From the NCBI GenBank assembly GCA_903953455.1, contig CAJBJW010000048.1, positions 1-17,214 of the forward strand: a DNA stretch of 17,214 nucleotides, in the 5' to 3' direction. The DNA comes from an uncultured Pseudomonadota bacterium (lineage in GTDB: Bacteria > Pseudomonadota > Gammaproteobacteria > Methylococcales > Methylomonadaceae). The translations under genes were made by a program, and so were the position numbers. Positions 7,513 to 14,435 of this stretch are shown piece by piece. A model generated the notes under the pieces. The model searched no databases, was not told the origin of the DNA, and saw only the letters and a list, made by a program, of their open reading frames with translations. The number at the start of each line of letters is the position of its first letter. Position 1 is the first letter of the stretch.

Positions 7513-9827
7513 TACAAAACCAAATCATCCACCACTAAAACTTTCACGCCCGTGAGGCGAATCGCAAATTCAGGCTGACTATTCGCGTCCGTACTGACGT
7601 AAAGCAGGTGAGTTTGACTATTAAAAATGACCTGCCCTGTAGCATTTTCAGCACTAAATTTATCACCCACGAATTTAAAAGCTTGATTGCCATCTAAATT
7701 TGAATCGGCATCAATACTGGATAAATCAATTTTATCTTTTTCTTTTTGCTTGAAATCAGTAATGGTGTCAGCATTTTTGATATCCGGTCCTGACTCATAT
7801 TCTGAATTAAATTTGAACACATCTGCCCCAGAGCCTCCCGTTAGGGTGTCTTTTCCAAGGCCACCTATTAAGGTGTCATTTCCAGCTAAACCCGATAGTT
7901 TATCTGCCATCGGTGTTCGTGCTAATGATCCTGTCAGCAAATCATCTGCCGCTGAAGGACGAGTACTTATTTCAACCGTGGCAGTCTGGGGACTATACAC
8001 CCACTCCACGTTTCCCAATTTATCGGTATAACTCACAATAACCCACACTTTATAGCCAACATCACTTTTGGTTAACGTATAAGTGGCTGCGGTCGATAAA
8101 TTTTTCGTAACAAAATTAGTCTGATTTAATGGCAATACTTCAGTCTGCCATTGATAACTCAATTTTCCGAGTCCATCCGCATCTTTAATTGTATTCGTCA
8201 GTGACAACGTCGTCCCAACGGTAGCTGTGCCTTTTATTTTGACGCCTCCAGTATAGGAATGATTTGGCGGGGCAATATACCTATCATCTGTTGACGGATT
8301 GGCAAAACTGACCACACCTGAAGTCAGTTGATTTGCTGTCCAATCGCTAATCTGTAACTTGCTTCCGCTATAATCGCCTCCCCAAACAATAACTGAGCCA
8401 TCTTCCCTCAAGGCTGAAAATGCCTTATAAATTGTATAAATAGCCTTAACATCTATTGAGCCATCCAATTTTGAAGCAACACTACTGCCATTTCCTCCAC
8501 TATCATTTCCCCAAGTAACAACTGAGCCATCGTCTCTCAATGCAACAAATCCTCCGGTAGCCGTAAAGTAAATTTGCACGACATCAATACGCCCATCGAG
8601 TTTTTCCTGAACTGTTGCACTGATTTTAACAAACCCCCAACTAACCACGGATCCATCTTCTCTCAACGCGACAAACGTATTATCTGTAGCATAAATCGTT
8701 TTTACTTTCACATGACCGTCAAGCGAAGAGGATACTGCATGACTGTCGCCCCCATTATCCAAATTTCCCCAAGTGACAACGGAACCATCTTCTCTCAATG
8801 CCGCAAACGCATTACTGGTAGAAAACACCTCAACAACCCGAATATGACCATCCAGCTCAGATTGAACTAAATGACTATTTTCGCCGCTTTTATCAAAACG
8901 ACTCGAACGCCCCCAAGTCACCAATGAACCATCTTCTCTCAATGCTGCAAAGGAAATCGAATTGGTATAAATAGCAACAACATCAAGAACACCATTCAAC
9001 TCTTTACTCACCGATCGATCGTCTACTTCTCCCCAAGATATCACTGACCCATCCGAGCGCAGCGCTGCAAAAGCTCGTTCTGTAGCGTAAATTTTTTTAA
9101 CGTTAATGGTGCCATCAATAGCATTTTTAACATTAGAACTGTCACCACCAAAATCAAAATCCCCCCATGTAATGACAGAACCATCCTCGCGTAATGCGGC
9201 AAAGGCGTATAAATTCGCATAAATATCGACTACTTTTGTCTGTCCACTAAGTTGAACCGCAGCAGAATAGCTATCGCCACCTGTTTCAATTTCCCCCCAT
9301 GTCACAACACTGCCGTCTTCCCGCAATGCAGCAAAAGCACTCTCATTTGCATACACATTGACGACATCAACTACACCATTAAGCTTTTGAGCAACATCAA
9401 CACTATAAAGGCCACCACTACCAACATCACCCCAAACAATTAATGACCCATCCTTGCGTAACGCCGCAAAGGCAAACTTATTTGAATAAATGTTAACCAC
9501 ATCAATACGGCCATCAAGTTGCTCAGCAAGTATGCCCGCTTGCTTATCATCAATATGGTCTGTTGAACCCCATGTCACAACGGAACCATCCACGCGCAGC
9601 GCTGCAAAAGCGGTGCCTGTAGTAAAAATTTCAACCACATCAATACGACCATCGAGTTGCAGGGCAGTGGCATAATTCATGTTCCCATACAAATCATCTC
9701 CCCATGACACAACGGCACCATTGCTTTTTATAGCAGCAAACGCTTTTCCATTTTTAAATTCGTCATAGGGGAATTTTTTAGCCGTTACCGTAAGCGTACC
9801 GCGAGGAGGAGTTGAGGAAGTTGCCAT
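7512..9827 (-). CDS. RCC1-like repeat / Ig-like / RTX secreted protein (copy 1)
   Basis: A 771-residue protein with no Sec signal. Residues 27-510 hold 11 repeats of about 44 residues with the core FAALREDGSVVTWG, then often GGDS, LDG and a VxxIYxN strand: the RCC1-type beta-propeller blade signature. Residues 525-622 form an Ig-like domain (GTATVGTTLSLTNTIKDADG, then SYQWQ). Residues 627-671 contain RTX calcium-binding nonapeptides (AGNDTLIGGLGKDTLTGG), followed by a serralysin-type C-terminal region. The protein ends DDLVL, an acidic residue plus hydrophobic tail as in type I secretion substrates. It is therefore probably exported by a type I system and folds on Ca2+ outside the cell. Cargo function (adhesin, binding protein or enzyme) is not shown. 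It starts 38 bases after copy 2, with GGAC before the ATG. Confidence 0.93.
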   Translation of the reverse strand: MATSSTPPRGTLTVTAKKFPYDEFKNGKAFAAIKSNGAVVSWGDDLYGNMNYATALQLDGRIDVVEIFTTGTAFAALRVDGSVVTWGSTDHIDDKQAGILAEQLDGRIDVVNIYSNKFAFAALRKDGSLIVWGDVGSGGLYSVDVAQKLNGVVDVVNVYANESAFAALREDGSVVTWGEIETGGDSYSAAVQLSGQTKVVDIYANLYAFAALREDGSVITWGDFDFGGDSSNVKNAIDGTINVKKIYATERAFAALRSDGSVISWGEVDDRSVSKELNGVLDVVAIYTNSISFAALREDGSLVTWGRSSRFDKSGENSHLVQSELDGHIRVVEVFSTSNAFAALREDGSVVTWGNLDNGGDSHAVSSSLDGHVKVKTIYATDNTFVALREDGSVVSWGFVKISATVQEKLDGRIDVVQIYFTATGGFVALRDDGSVVTWGNDSGGNGSSVASKLDGSIDVKAIYTIYKAFSALREDGSVIVWGGDYSGSKLQISDWTANQLTSGVVSFANPSTDDRYIAPPNHSYTGGVKIKGTATVGTTLSLTNTIKDADGLGKLSYQWQTEVLPLNQTNFVTKNLSTAATYTLTKSDVGYKVWVIVSYTDKLGNVEWVYSPQTATVEISTRPSAADDLLTGSLARTPMADKLSGLAGNDTLIGGLGKDTLTGGSGADVFKFNSEYESGPDIKNADTITDFKQKEKDKIDLSSIDADSNLDGNQAFKFVGDKFSAENATGQVIFNSQTHLLYVSTDANSQPEFAIRLTGVKVLVVDDLVL
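8298..9749 (-). repeat. 11 tandem RCC1-like coding repeats (copy 1)
   Basis: The repeat unit is about 44 codons (about 132 bases), varying from roughly 40 to 48. At the DNA level the unit core on the plus strand reads like CCCCAwGTnACAACnGArCCATC, and GAACCATCTTCTCTCAATGC recurs exactly in two neighbouring units. Most units differ at synonymous sites, so the array is old and not recently homogenised. Confidence 0.9.
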
Positions 9828-9865
9828 AAATATAAGTCCATAATCAGAAAAATATTAACTATTAT

Positions 9866-12187
9866 TTAAAGGATAAAATCTTCTGGCGTCACGTTTGTCA
9901 CGCCCGTTAGATGAATAATGAATTCAAGTTTATTATCAGCGCTGGTTGTGCCGTAAACATTTTGATCCTTACTATTAAAATAAATTTGTCCAATTAAATT
10001 TGAATCAAATTGAGTACCTGACACAAATTTAAACGCTTGATTGCCAATTAACTTACTATTTGCATCAATAGCCGAAAGATCAATTTTGTCTTTTTCGCTA
10101 CTTTTAAAATCTGTAATCGTGTCTGCATTTTTTGTGATTGCCGCTGTGTCATTGACGGCATTGAATTTGAAAATATCACTGCCCACGCCGCCCGTTAGCG
10201 TGTCCTTCCCCAACCCACCAATTAACGTGTCATTTCCCGCGCCGCCCGATAACTTATTAGCTTTCGAGTTACCAGTAAGCTCATCATCTGCTATAGAGGC
10301 TTTCTTGCTAATGGTGATGTTGCTTGTTAGGGCACTTTTGACTTTTTCAAGCGTCCCTAACTTATCTGTATAATTCACACTCACCCAAACCTTTTCACCT
10401 ACTTCATTTTTAGTTAACGTATAGGTTTTACTGGTACTTGTAGCTAAAACACCCAAATTGGTTTGCCATTGATATGTAAAATTGCCTAGACTGTCTATGT
10501 CTTTAATTGTATTTGCGGCGGTCAGTACGCTACCCACCGTAAACAATTTGGTATTCGATTGGATTGTGACTGCCCCTGTAGGTAAATTATTGAAGGGATT
10601 AACATTACCTTGCGTTACATCAATGAGTAATGGATCCATCAAAACTTCATTAGCAAAACCTAATACATTAGTATTAATTTGCGATGCAACAGCGCTGCTG
10701 TCCCCACCTACACTTGATGCTCCCCACGTGACGACCGAACCATCAGTACGCAGCGCAGCAAACGCGCTACTAGTGACTAACGTTCTTCCATTCACAATAC
10801 CATCATCCACACTCACGATGGTAGTTACTTTAATAGTGCCGTCGAGTTTCTCTTTTACACCACGACTATCTCCCCCACCATTTGCAAGCCCCCATGTGAC
10901 GACCGAGCCATCATCACGCAACGCAGCGAAGGCATTAGGATTTGAAAAAATAGCTTTTACATCGATTTGTCCATCCAGCGCCTTTGAAACGGATGAGCTA
11001 TCGCCGCCACTATCCACTTGGCCCCATGTCACCACTGACCCATCAGCACGAATCGCAGCAAACGCACTACCATTCGAAACAATTTTGATAACCTCAATAC
11101 GCCCATCAAGTTTCGATGCAACTGTACTACTATCAGCGCCCGAACTTACCTGCCCCCATGTAATAACAGAGCCATCCTTTCGCAATGCAGCAAAAGCATA
11201 ATCCGATGAAACAATATCAACTATATCAATATCACCATTAAGTGACTTTTCAACACTGCTAAACGCAGCACCGTTATTTACGTCTCCCCACGCAGACACG
11301 GATCCATCTATGCGCCGAGCAACAAACGCGGTTTGATTAGAAAACACTTTTTCTACATCCTTACCGGGAGGAATTTGTGATTTGGCATTTGTTAACCCAA
11401 AACTGGCGTTTCCCCACGTCACCACTGAACCATCATTTAGCAATGCACAAAATACCCCAGCGGCTTCATTAGGATAAATTTCTTTTACATCAACTTTGCC
11501 ATCAAGTTGAGATTTAAGTGCCGTTCTAACATAGCCACCATTAAGTTGATCACCCCAAGTCACCACCGAGCCATCTTCTCTTAGCGCAGCAAACGCATGA
11601 CCATTTGAGAAAATCTTGACAATAGGAACACTGCCATCAATTTGCATCGATACGGTATTGCTATCCCCACCTGAATTAGAATCTCCCCATGTCACCACCG
11701 ATCCATCAATTCGTAACGCGGCAAAGGCTGAATCGGAAACAGAAACACTTTTAACATCGACAAATCCATCAATTTTGGATTTCACCGCATTACTACCGTA
11801 ATAGTCGCTGACCTCACCCCATGTCACTAAAGAGCCATTTTCTCGTAGCGCAACAAACCCAACGTTGTTTGAATAAATGTTGACGACATCAATACTGCCG
11901 TCGAGTTCAGGAATTTGAGTGGTAATTCGGTTACCTTTAAAATCATCGCCCCATATCACCACCGAGCCATCGGCCCGCAAAGCAGCAAATGAATTTTTTG
12001 CTGAATATATTTGAGCAACATTGATAGTGCCATCGAGCAGATTACTGACAAGACTACTATCACCACCAGTTTCTGGGTTTCCCCACGTGACAACAGAGCC
12101 ATCATTCTTAATAACAGCAAACGCACCTGTATTTTGATTTTGCTCATTAAAACTCTGCGTTGATACTTCAGAAGTAAGTGGGGACAT
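9866..12187 (-). CDS. RCC1-like repeat / Ig-like / RTX secreted protein (copy 2)
   Basis: A 773-residue paralogue of the downstream gene with the same domain order. There are 11 RCC1-like repeats at 20-513, an Ig-like segment at about 536-627 (TIQSNTKLF, NTIKDIDSLG, TYQWQ) and RTX repeats GGAGND/GGLGKD/GGVGSD at 648-671. The C-terminal region is serralysin-like and ends EDFIL, closely resembling the DFIV-type type I secretion tail. Repeat 10 carries a ~13-residue insertion (DDGIVNGRTLVTS). The start is taken as ATG at 12187; a TTG at 12217 would add 10 residues that are only the out-of-frame end of the upstream fragment. The ribosome site is weak, but the stop of the fragment lies five bases before this ATG, so translational coupling is likely. 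No secretion ATPase or adaptor genes lie in the window. Confidence 0.92.
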   Translation of the reverse strand: MSPLTSEVSTQSFNEQNQNTGAFAVIKNDGSVVTWGNPETGGDSSLVSNLLDGTINVAQIYSAKNSFAALRADGSVVIWGDDFKGNRITTQIPELDGSIDVVNIYSNNVGFVALRENGSLVTWGEVSDYYGSNAVKSKIDGFVDVKSVSVSDSAFAALRIDGSVVTWGDSNSGGDSNTVSMQIDGSVPIVKIFSNGHAFAALREDGSVVTWGDQLNGGYVRTALKSQLDGKVDVKEIYPNEAAGVFCALLNDGSVVTWGNASFGLTNAKSQIPPGKDVEKVFSNQTAFVARRIDGSVSAWGDVNNGAAFSSVEKSLNGDIDIVDIVSSDYAFAALRKDGSVITWGQVSSGADSSTVASKLDGRIEVIKIVSNGSAFAAIRADGSVVTWGQVDSGGDSSSVSKALDGQIDVKAIFSNPNAFAALRDDGSVVTWGLANGGGDSRGVKEKLDGTIKVTTIVSVDDGIVNGRTLVTSSAFAALRTDGSVVTWGASSVGGDSSAVASQINTNVLGFANEVLMDPLLIDVTQGNVNPFNNLPTGAVTIQSNTKLFTVGSVLTAANTIKDIDSLGNFTYQWQTNLGVLATSTSKTYTLTKNEVGEKVWVSVNYTDKLGTLEKVKSALTSNITISKKASIADDELTGNSKANKLSGGAGNDTLIGGLGKDTLTGGVGSDIFKFNAVNDTAAITKNADTITDFKSSEKDKIDLSAIDANSKLIGNQAFKFVSGTQFDSNLIGQIYFNSKDQNVYGTTSADNKLEFIIHLTGVTNVTPEDFIL
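10649..12130 (-). repeat. 11 tandem RCC1-like coding repeats (copy 2)
   Basis: Eleven units with period about 132 bases encode FAALR-DGSVVTWG blades. Units 6 and 7 are the most divergent (FCALLNDGSVVTWG; FVARRIDGSVSAWG). The number of units equals that in copy 1 although the individual units are diverged, so the count was probably fixed before the duplication or is under constraint. Confidence 0.9.
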
Positions 12188-12192
12188 TTGTC

Positions 12193-12492
12193 TTAACGCA
12201 ACGCAACAAAAGCGCAATTATTTGAATAAATTTGAACGTCATCAATGCGACCATCTAACTCAGGAAAGAGCCTATTCATTGGATTTGCGGCAAAAGACTG
12301 TTGTGCAGAAAAAATTTTAATCACATTGATGGTTCCTTCCAGCATATTGTTAACAGGACCACTATCGCCACCGTAATCAAATTTCCCCCACGCCACTACT
12401 GAACCATTGTCCTTAATGACTGCAAAAGCACCTGCATTTTCAATCACTTGATTCAAATTATTTGCGGATGTAACAAGAGCAATTAACGACAT
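12193..12492 (-). pseudogene. Degenerate N-terminal fragment of a third RCC1-RTX copy
   Basis: A 99-residue reading frame with a good ribosome site (GAGAG seven bases before ATG). It aligns with residues 1-115 of copy 2: GAFAVIKDNGSVVAWG against GAFAVIKNDGSVVTWG, then EGTINV and PELDGRIDDVQIYSNN. Two lesions are visible. Repeat 2 lacks about 16 residues, exactly the LRxDGSVVxWGDxxKG core, so FAA joins directly to NPMNRL. The frame then stops right after FVALR, where copy 2 continues with ENGSLVTWG. The Ig-like and RTX parts are missing, so secretion is not expected. It may survive as a leader frame that couples translation to copy 2, five bases downstream. Confidence 0.85.
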
Positions 12493-12572
12493 TTAAGCTC
12501 TCTCGATTGCTTTTAAAATAAAAATTAATTAATTAAAACTATATATAACAATAAGTTATAATACAAAAAAAA

Positions 12573-12588
12573 ATATCAAAAATGTGAT
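12573..12588. promoter_or_regulatory. CRP (cAMP receptor protein)-type binding site
   Basis: TGTGA-N6-TCACA is perfect, and the flanks extend the match to AAATGTGATGTAGTTCACAC, very close to the E. coli consensus AAATGTGATCTAGATCACAT. The centre is 88 bases before the start codon of the RCC1 fragment, and about 45 bases before the start site implied by TATATA at 12547-12542. That geometry suits activation of the minus-strand array. The plus-strand promoter is about 188 bases away, too far for classical activation. Confidence 0.7.
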
Positions 12589-12753
12589 GTAGTTCACACT
12601 TTTAAAATAATTATTTGGATATATGATTAAACATGTTTCAACTACTATTACGCATTCATATAATGAAACTTTTTGTTCCCTATTGAACTGTCACTGCGTA
12701 ATGAACTAATTCCAGGAGAGTTTTAGTAAGAAAAGCGCATAATATATGCTGTG

Positions 12754-12762
12754 TGATATAAT
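12754..12762 (+). promoter_or_regulatory. Extended -10 promoter for the secreted-protein gene
   Basis: TGATATAAT is an exact extended -10 (TGnTATAAT). The region at -35 is poor, which is common for this promoter type. A start site near 12769 would exclude the upstream ATG at 12768 and leave the ATG at 12810 as start. The inverted repeat at 12737-12749 overlaps the -35 region. Confidence 0.6.
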
Positions 12763-12809
12763 CTCAGATGCTACATTTTTACAGAATAACAATAATCAGA
12801 GGTAGTCAA

Positions 12810-13202
12810 ATGAGAATGAGAAATTGTATTAAATTTTTACCATTAATCGTATTATGCTATACATCGACAGCACATGCTGACGTAACATTGAAAGATAATA
12901 GTGACATTGTTGGTAAATGGACCTTAACAGCAGAATCCCTAAAAATTGATGGCGAAAAAAAATCGGTTACTAGCTCATGGGAATTTAAAAGTGATGGTAC
13001 ACTAATTTCCATTGCAACCGATTCACTTGGTCGCACAAAAGAGATGACAGTTGCTGTAAAATATCTTGTTGAAGACGGTTTACTCAAAAAACAAGTCTCT
13101 CCAGGACGTGAAAAATTCGAATCGTGCTCAGTTGTTCAAAAAGAAGCGTCTGATATGATTTTAAGATGTACAAATTTATTTCTTTTCTTAACAAAAAAAT
13201 AA
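12810..13202 (+). CDS. Small secreted lipocalin-like protein
   Basis: A 130-residue protein with a Sec signal peptide: basic MRMRN, hydrophobic CIKFLPLIVLC, and signal peptidase site AHA before D24. The mature part opens with SDIVGKWTLTAESL and later has SSWEFKSDGTLISI, the GKW...WEFxxDGTL pattern of bacterial lipocalin-like domains, in which a small beta-barrel binds ligand. C106 and C120 near the end could form a disulfide in the periplasm. The start at 12810 is chosen because AGAGGT lies six bases before it and it begins the signal peptide; an ATG at 12768 lies at the probable transcription start. It is followed 22 bases later by a small membrane protein, probably in one operon. The specific function is unknown. 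Confidence 0.85.
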   Translation: MRMRNCIKFLPLIVLCYTSTAHADVTLKDNSDIVGKWTLTAESLKIDGEKKSVTSSWEFKSDGTLISIATDSLGRTKEMTVAVKYLVEDGLLKKQVSPGREKFESCSVVQKEASDMILRCTNLFLFLTKK

Positions 13203-13224
13203 TAATTTACACGAGGGTATAAAG

Positions 13225-13653
13225 ATGATCGGTGCAGTTTTTACAATTTTTGTTGCTATGTGGCTTTATCAAACTGTCAAACAAGCAAAACTAGAAAATA
13301 TGTTTTTTTGGGTTGTAGGTGGCGCAGCCATGTTTTTTGCAGTACAAGCGTTGTTTGTATATTCAGACGTTTCAATACTCGAATCATTTAGAAGTAGTGA
13401 AGGTGGCGCTGCCTATGAAGCTGTAAATGGTGCTGACCGTAAAAATGAAGGTGATTTCCAAGGCTTTGGCGGTATTTTAGAATCACTTTTCTTTGAATTA
13501 ATGCCACAAATTGCAGGTTTTTTTGCAGTTGCATTCGTTCGCAACCGTGTCATGCTCAAAGAAGATTTGAATGTTAAAAACTTATTTAGCGGTTTAAAAG
13601 AATTATTTCAAAGCATTAAAAATAGCTTTAAAACCACTGCAAATCAAGAATAA
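13225..13653 (+). CDS. Small three-helix membrane protein, function unknown
   Basis: A 142-residue protein with hydrophobic segments at about 1-18, 27-47 and 87-106. A soluble loop of about 40 residues (48-86), rich in Gly, Glu and Ser, lies between helices 2 and 3. A basic, amphipathic tail (110-142, with repeated KNLFSGLKELFQSIKNSF-type spacing) probably lies in the cytoplasm. GAGGG before the ATG is a good ribosome site. It lies 22 bases after the lipocalin-like gene on the same strand and is followed by a hairpin. I do not recognise the family. Residues such as E84, E91 and R106 near helix 3 are candidates for functional charges. Confidence 0.82.
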   Translation: MIGAVFTIFVAMWLYQTVKQAKLENMFFWVVGGAAMFFAVQALFVYSDVSILESFRSSEGGAAYEAVNGADRKNEGDFQGFGGILESLFFELMPQIAGFFAVAFVRNRVMLKEDLNVKNLFSGLKELFQSIKNSFKTTANQE

Positions 13654-13667
13654 TTCAGAATTTACTA

Positions 13668-13699
13668 TTGTCTAGGTGCAAACCTTTGCGCCTAGACAA
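13668..13699. terminator. Hairpin between convergent genes
   Basis: A 12-bp stem (13668-13679 with 13688-13699; TTGTCTAGGTGC pairing with GCGCCTAGACAA, one G-T) has an eight-base loop. It lies between the plus-strand membrane-protein gene and the minus-strand BufC-like gene, whose stop is two bases away. Neither side has a strong T-run, so it may act as a bidirectional or RNA-stabilising terminator and not as a classical intrinsic one. Confidence 0.65.
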
Positions 13700-13700
13700 A

Positions 13701-14435
13701 TCAAAATGTGGTAATGACCACACCATGCTTAACCAAATTCCTCAAAATTTCCTCCCCATTTTGATTTAATACATCCTCATTTATAACGGGAAATAGTAGC
13801 GCGAGTTGTTTTAAATATTCTTGTGCTAATTTATTAGGCTGTTCTTGAAGTAATAACAATAATTGATAGGTGAGCGGCGTAATTTCTAAAAATTGTACAT
13901 CCTCATATTCATCTCGATACACTACTAAAAATGTCGCTTTCTCTGGCGCTGTGATGGGTAAAAAGTCAGGCGAAATGAGATGTACGGGGAATTGGTACGC
14001 TAAAACACAGGCTAGAGGAGAGAGCTGGAGTGGCGTCTCCTTTAAACTCCCAATAAACGGCGGTATTTCTTCTTGTGCAATTGATAAAGCCATCTCAATC
14101 CATTCATAATGCGCAAGTTCTATCATGAAGGGAAAATCGTCTAAACACTCGCGTTCATTTTGAAGGTAACTTAAAAATTCTTCTGAAATTTCAGAAAAAT
14201 GCGGCGTGTGACAAACGTGCTGAGAGAAAAAATCCTGCGACAAACGTCGCCACGCATCCTCATCCATTAATCGATGGAGTACGGGGAAATTGGCTGTTAA
14301 AAATCCAGTTATATTATTAAAGAATAACTCACGGTAAACCGCCATACGTTCATGACGAACACCTACTGGAATGGGATTTAGATCAGGATTTCGGATATAC
14401 GCTGCAAAGGCGCTTTGATGCTCTTGGAAATTCAT
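13701..14435 (-). CDS. bufC: HvfC/BufC-family MNIO partner protein (DUF2063)
   Basis: A 244-residue protein. The N-terminal half has the conserved DUF2063 pattern: FQEHQSAFAAYIRNP, RHERMAVYRELFFNNITGFL (28-47), FPVLHRLM (50-57), then FLSYL and a conserved LAHYEWIEM at 107-115. The C-terminal half is a variable domain with ITPLTYQLLLLLQE. Members of this family partner with MNIO (DUF692) enzymes and act as the docking or recognition subunit for the precursor peptide. Its ATG overlaps the stop of the MNIO gene (TAATG), so the two are translationally coupled. The symbol follows family naming; no bufferin precursor is nearby, so the pathway is not proven. Confidence 0.88.
   Translation of the reverse strand: MNFQEHQSAFAAYIRNPDLNPIPVGVRHERMAVYRELFFNNITGFLTANFPVLHRLMDEDAWRRLSQDFFSQHVCHTPHFSEISEEFLSYLQNERECLDDFPFMIELAHYEWIEMALSIAQEEIPPFIGSLKETPLQLSPLACVLAYQFPVHLISPDFLPITAPEKATFLVVYRDEYEDVQFLEITPLTYQLLLLLQEQPNKLAQEYLKQLALLFPVINEDVLNQNGEEILRNLVKHGVVITTF

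Larger units (their letters stand above)
12493..12809. other. Divergent AT-rich intergenic region
   Basis: About 317 bases separate the minus-strand RCC1-RTX genes from the plus-strand secreted-protein gene. It contains a CRP-type site (12573-12588), several AT-rich -10-like hexamers on the minus strand (for example TATATA at 12547-12542 and TATTAT at 12563-12558), an extended -10 on the plus strand (12754-12762) and a small inverted repeat GCATA-ATA-TATGC (12737-12749). No convincing coding sequence lies inside. Confidence 0.7.

Noticed and set aside
10482..11201. 239-residue plus-strand open frame with repeated PHVTTEPS motifs
   Set aside because: It is the antisense of the RCC1 repeats in copy 2; the periodicity is inherited from the repeat units and there is no ribosome site or independent homology.
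8298..12130. Regular ~132-base direct repeats that could suggest a CRISPR or satellite array
   Set aside because: The periods are in-frame coding repeats with amino-acid conservation and synonymous variation; there are no identical 25-40 base repeats with unique spacers.
12188..12217. TTG start adding MRFCCVALRQ to RCC1-RTX copy 2
   Set aside because: These codons are the end of the upstream fragment read in another frame; the ATG at 12187 is the better start.
12633..12686. 17-residue plus-strand frame (MFQLLLRIHIMKLFVPY)
   Set aside because: No ribosome site, very short and in AT-rich DNA; it is expected by chance.
12768..12809. ATG at 12768 as start of the secreted protein
   Set aside because: It coincides with the probable transcription start, lacks a ribosome site and would put 14 extra residues before a clean signal peptide.
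12810..13202. The small secreted protein as a BufA-type bufferin precursor for the MNIO enzyme
   Set aside because: It has only two mature cysteines and no EGKCG-like motifs, and is on the opposite strand; it is kept only as a weak candidate.
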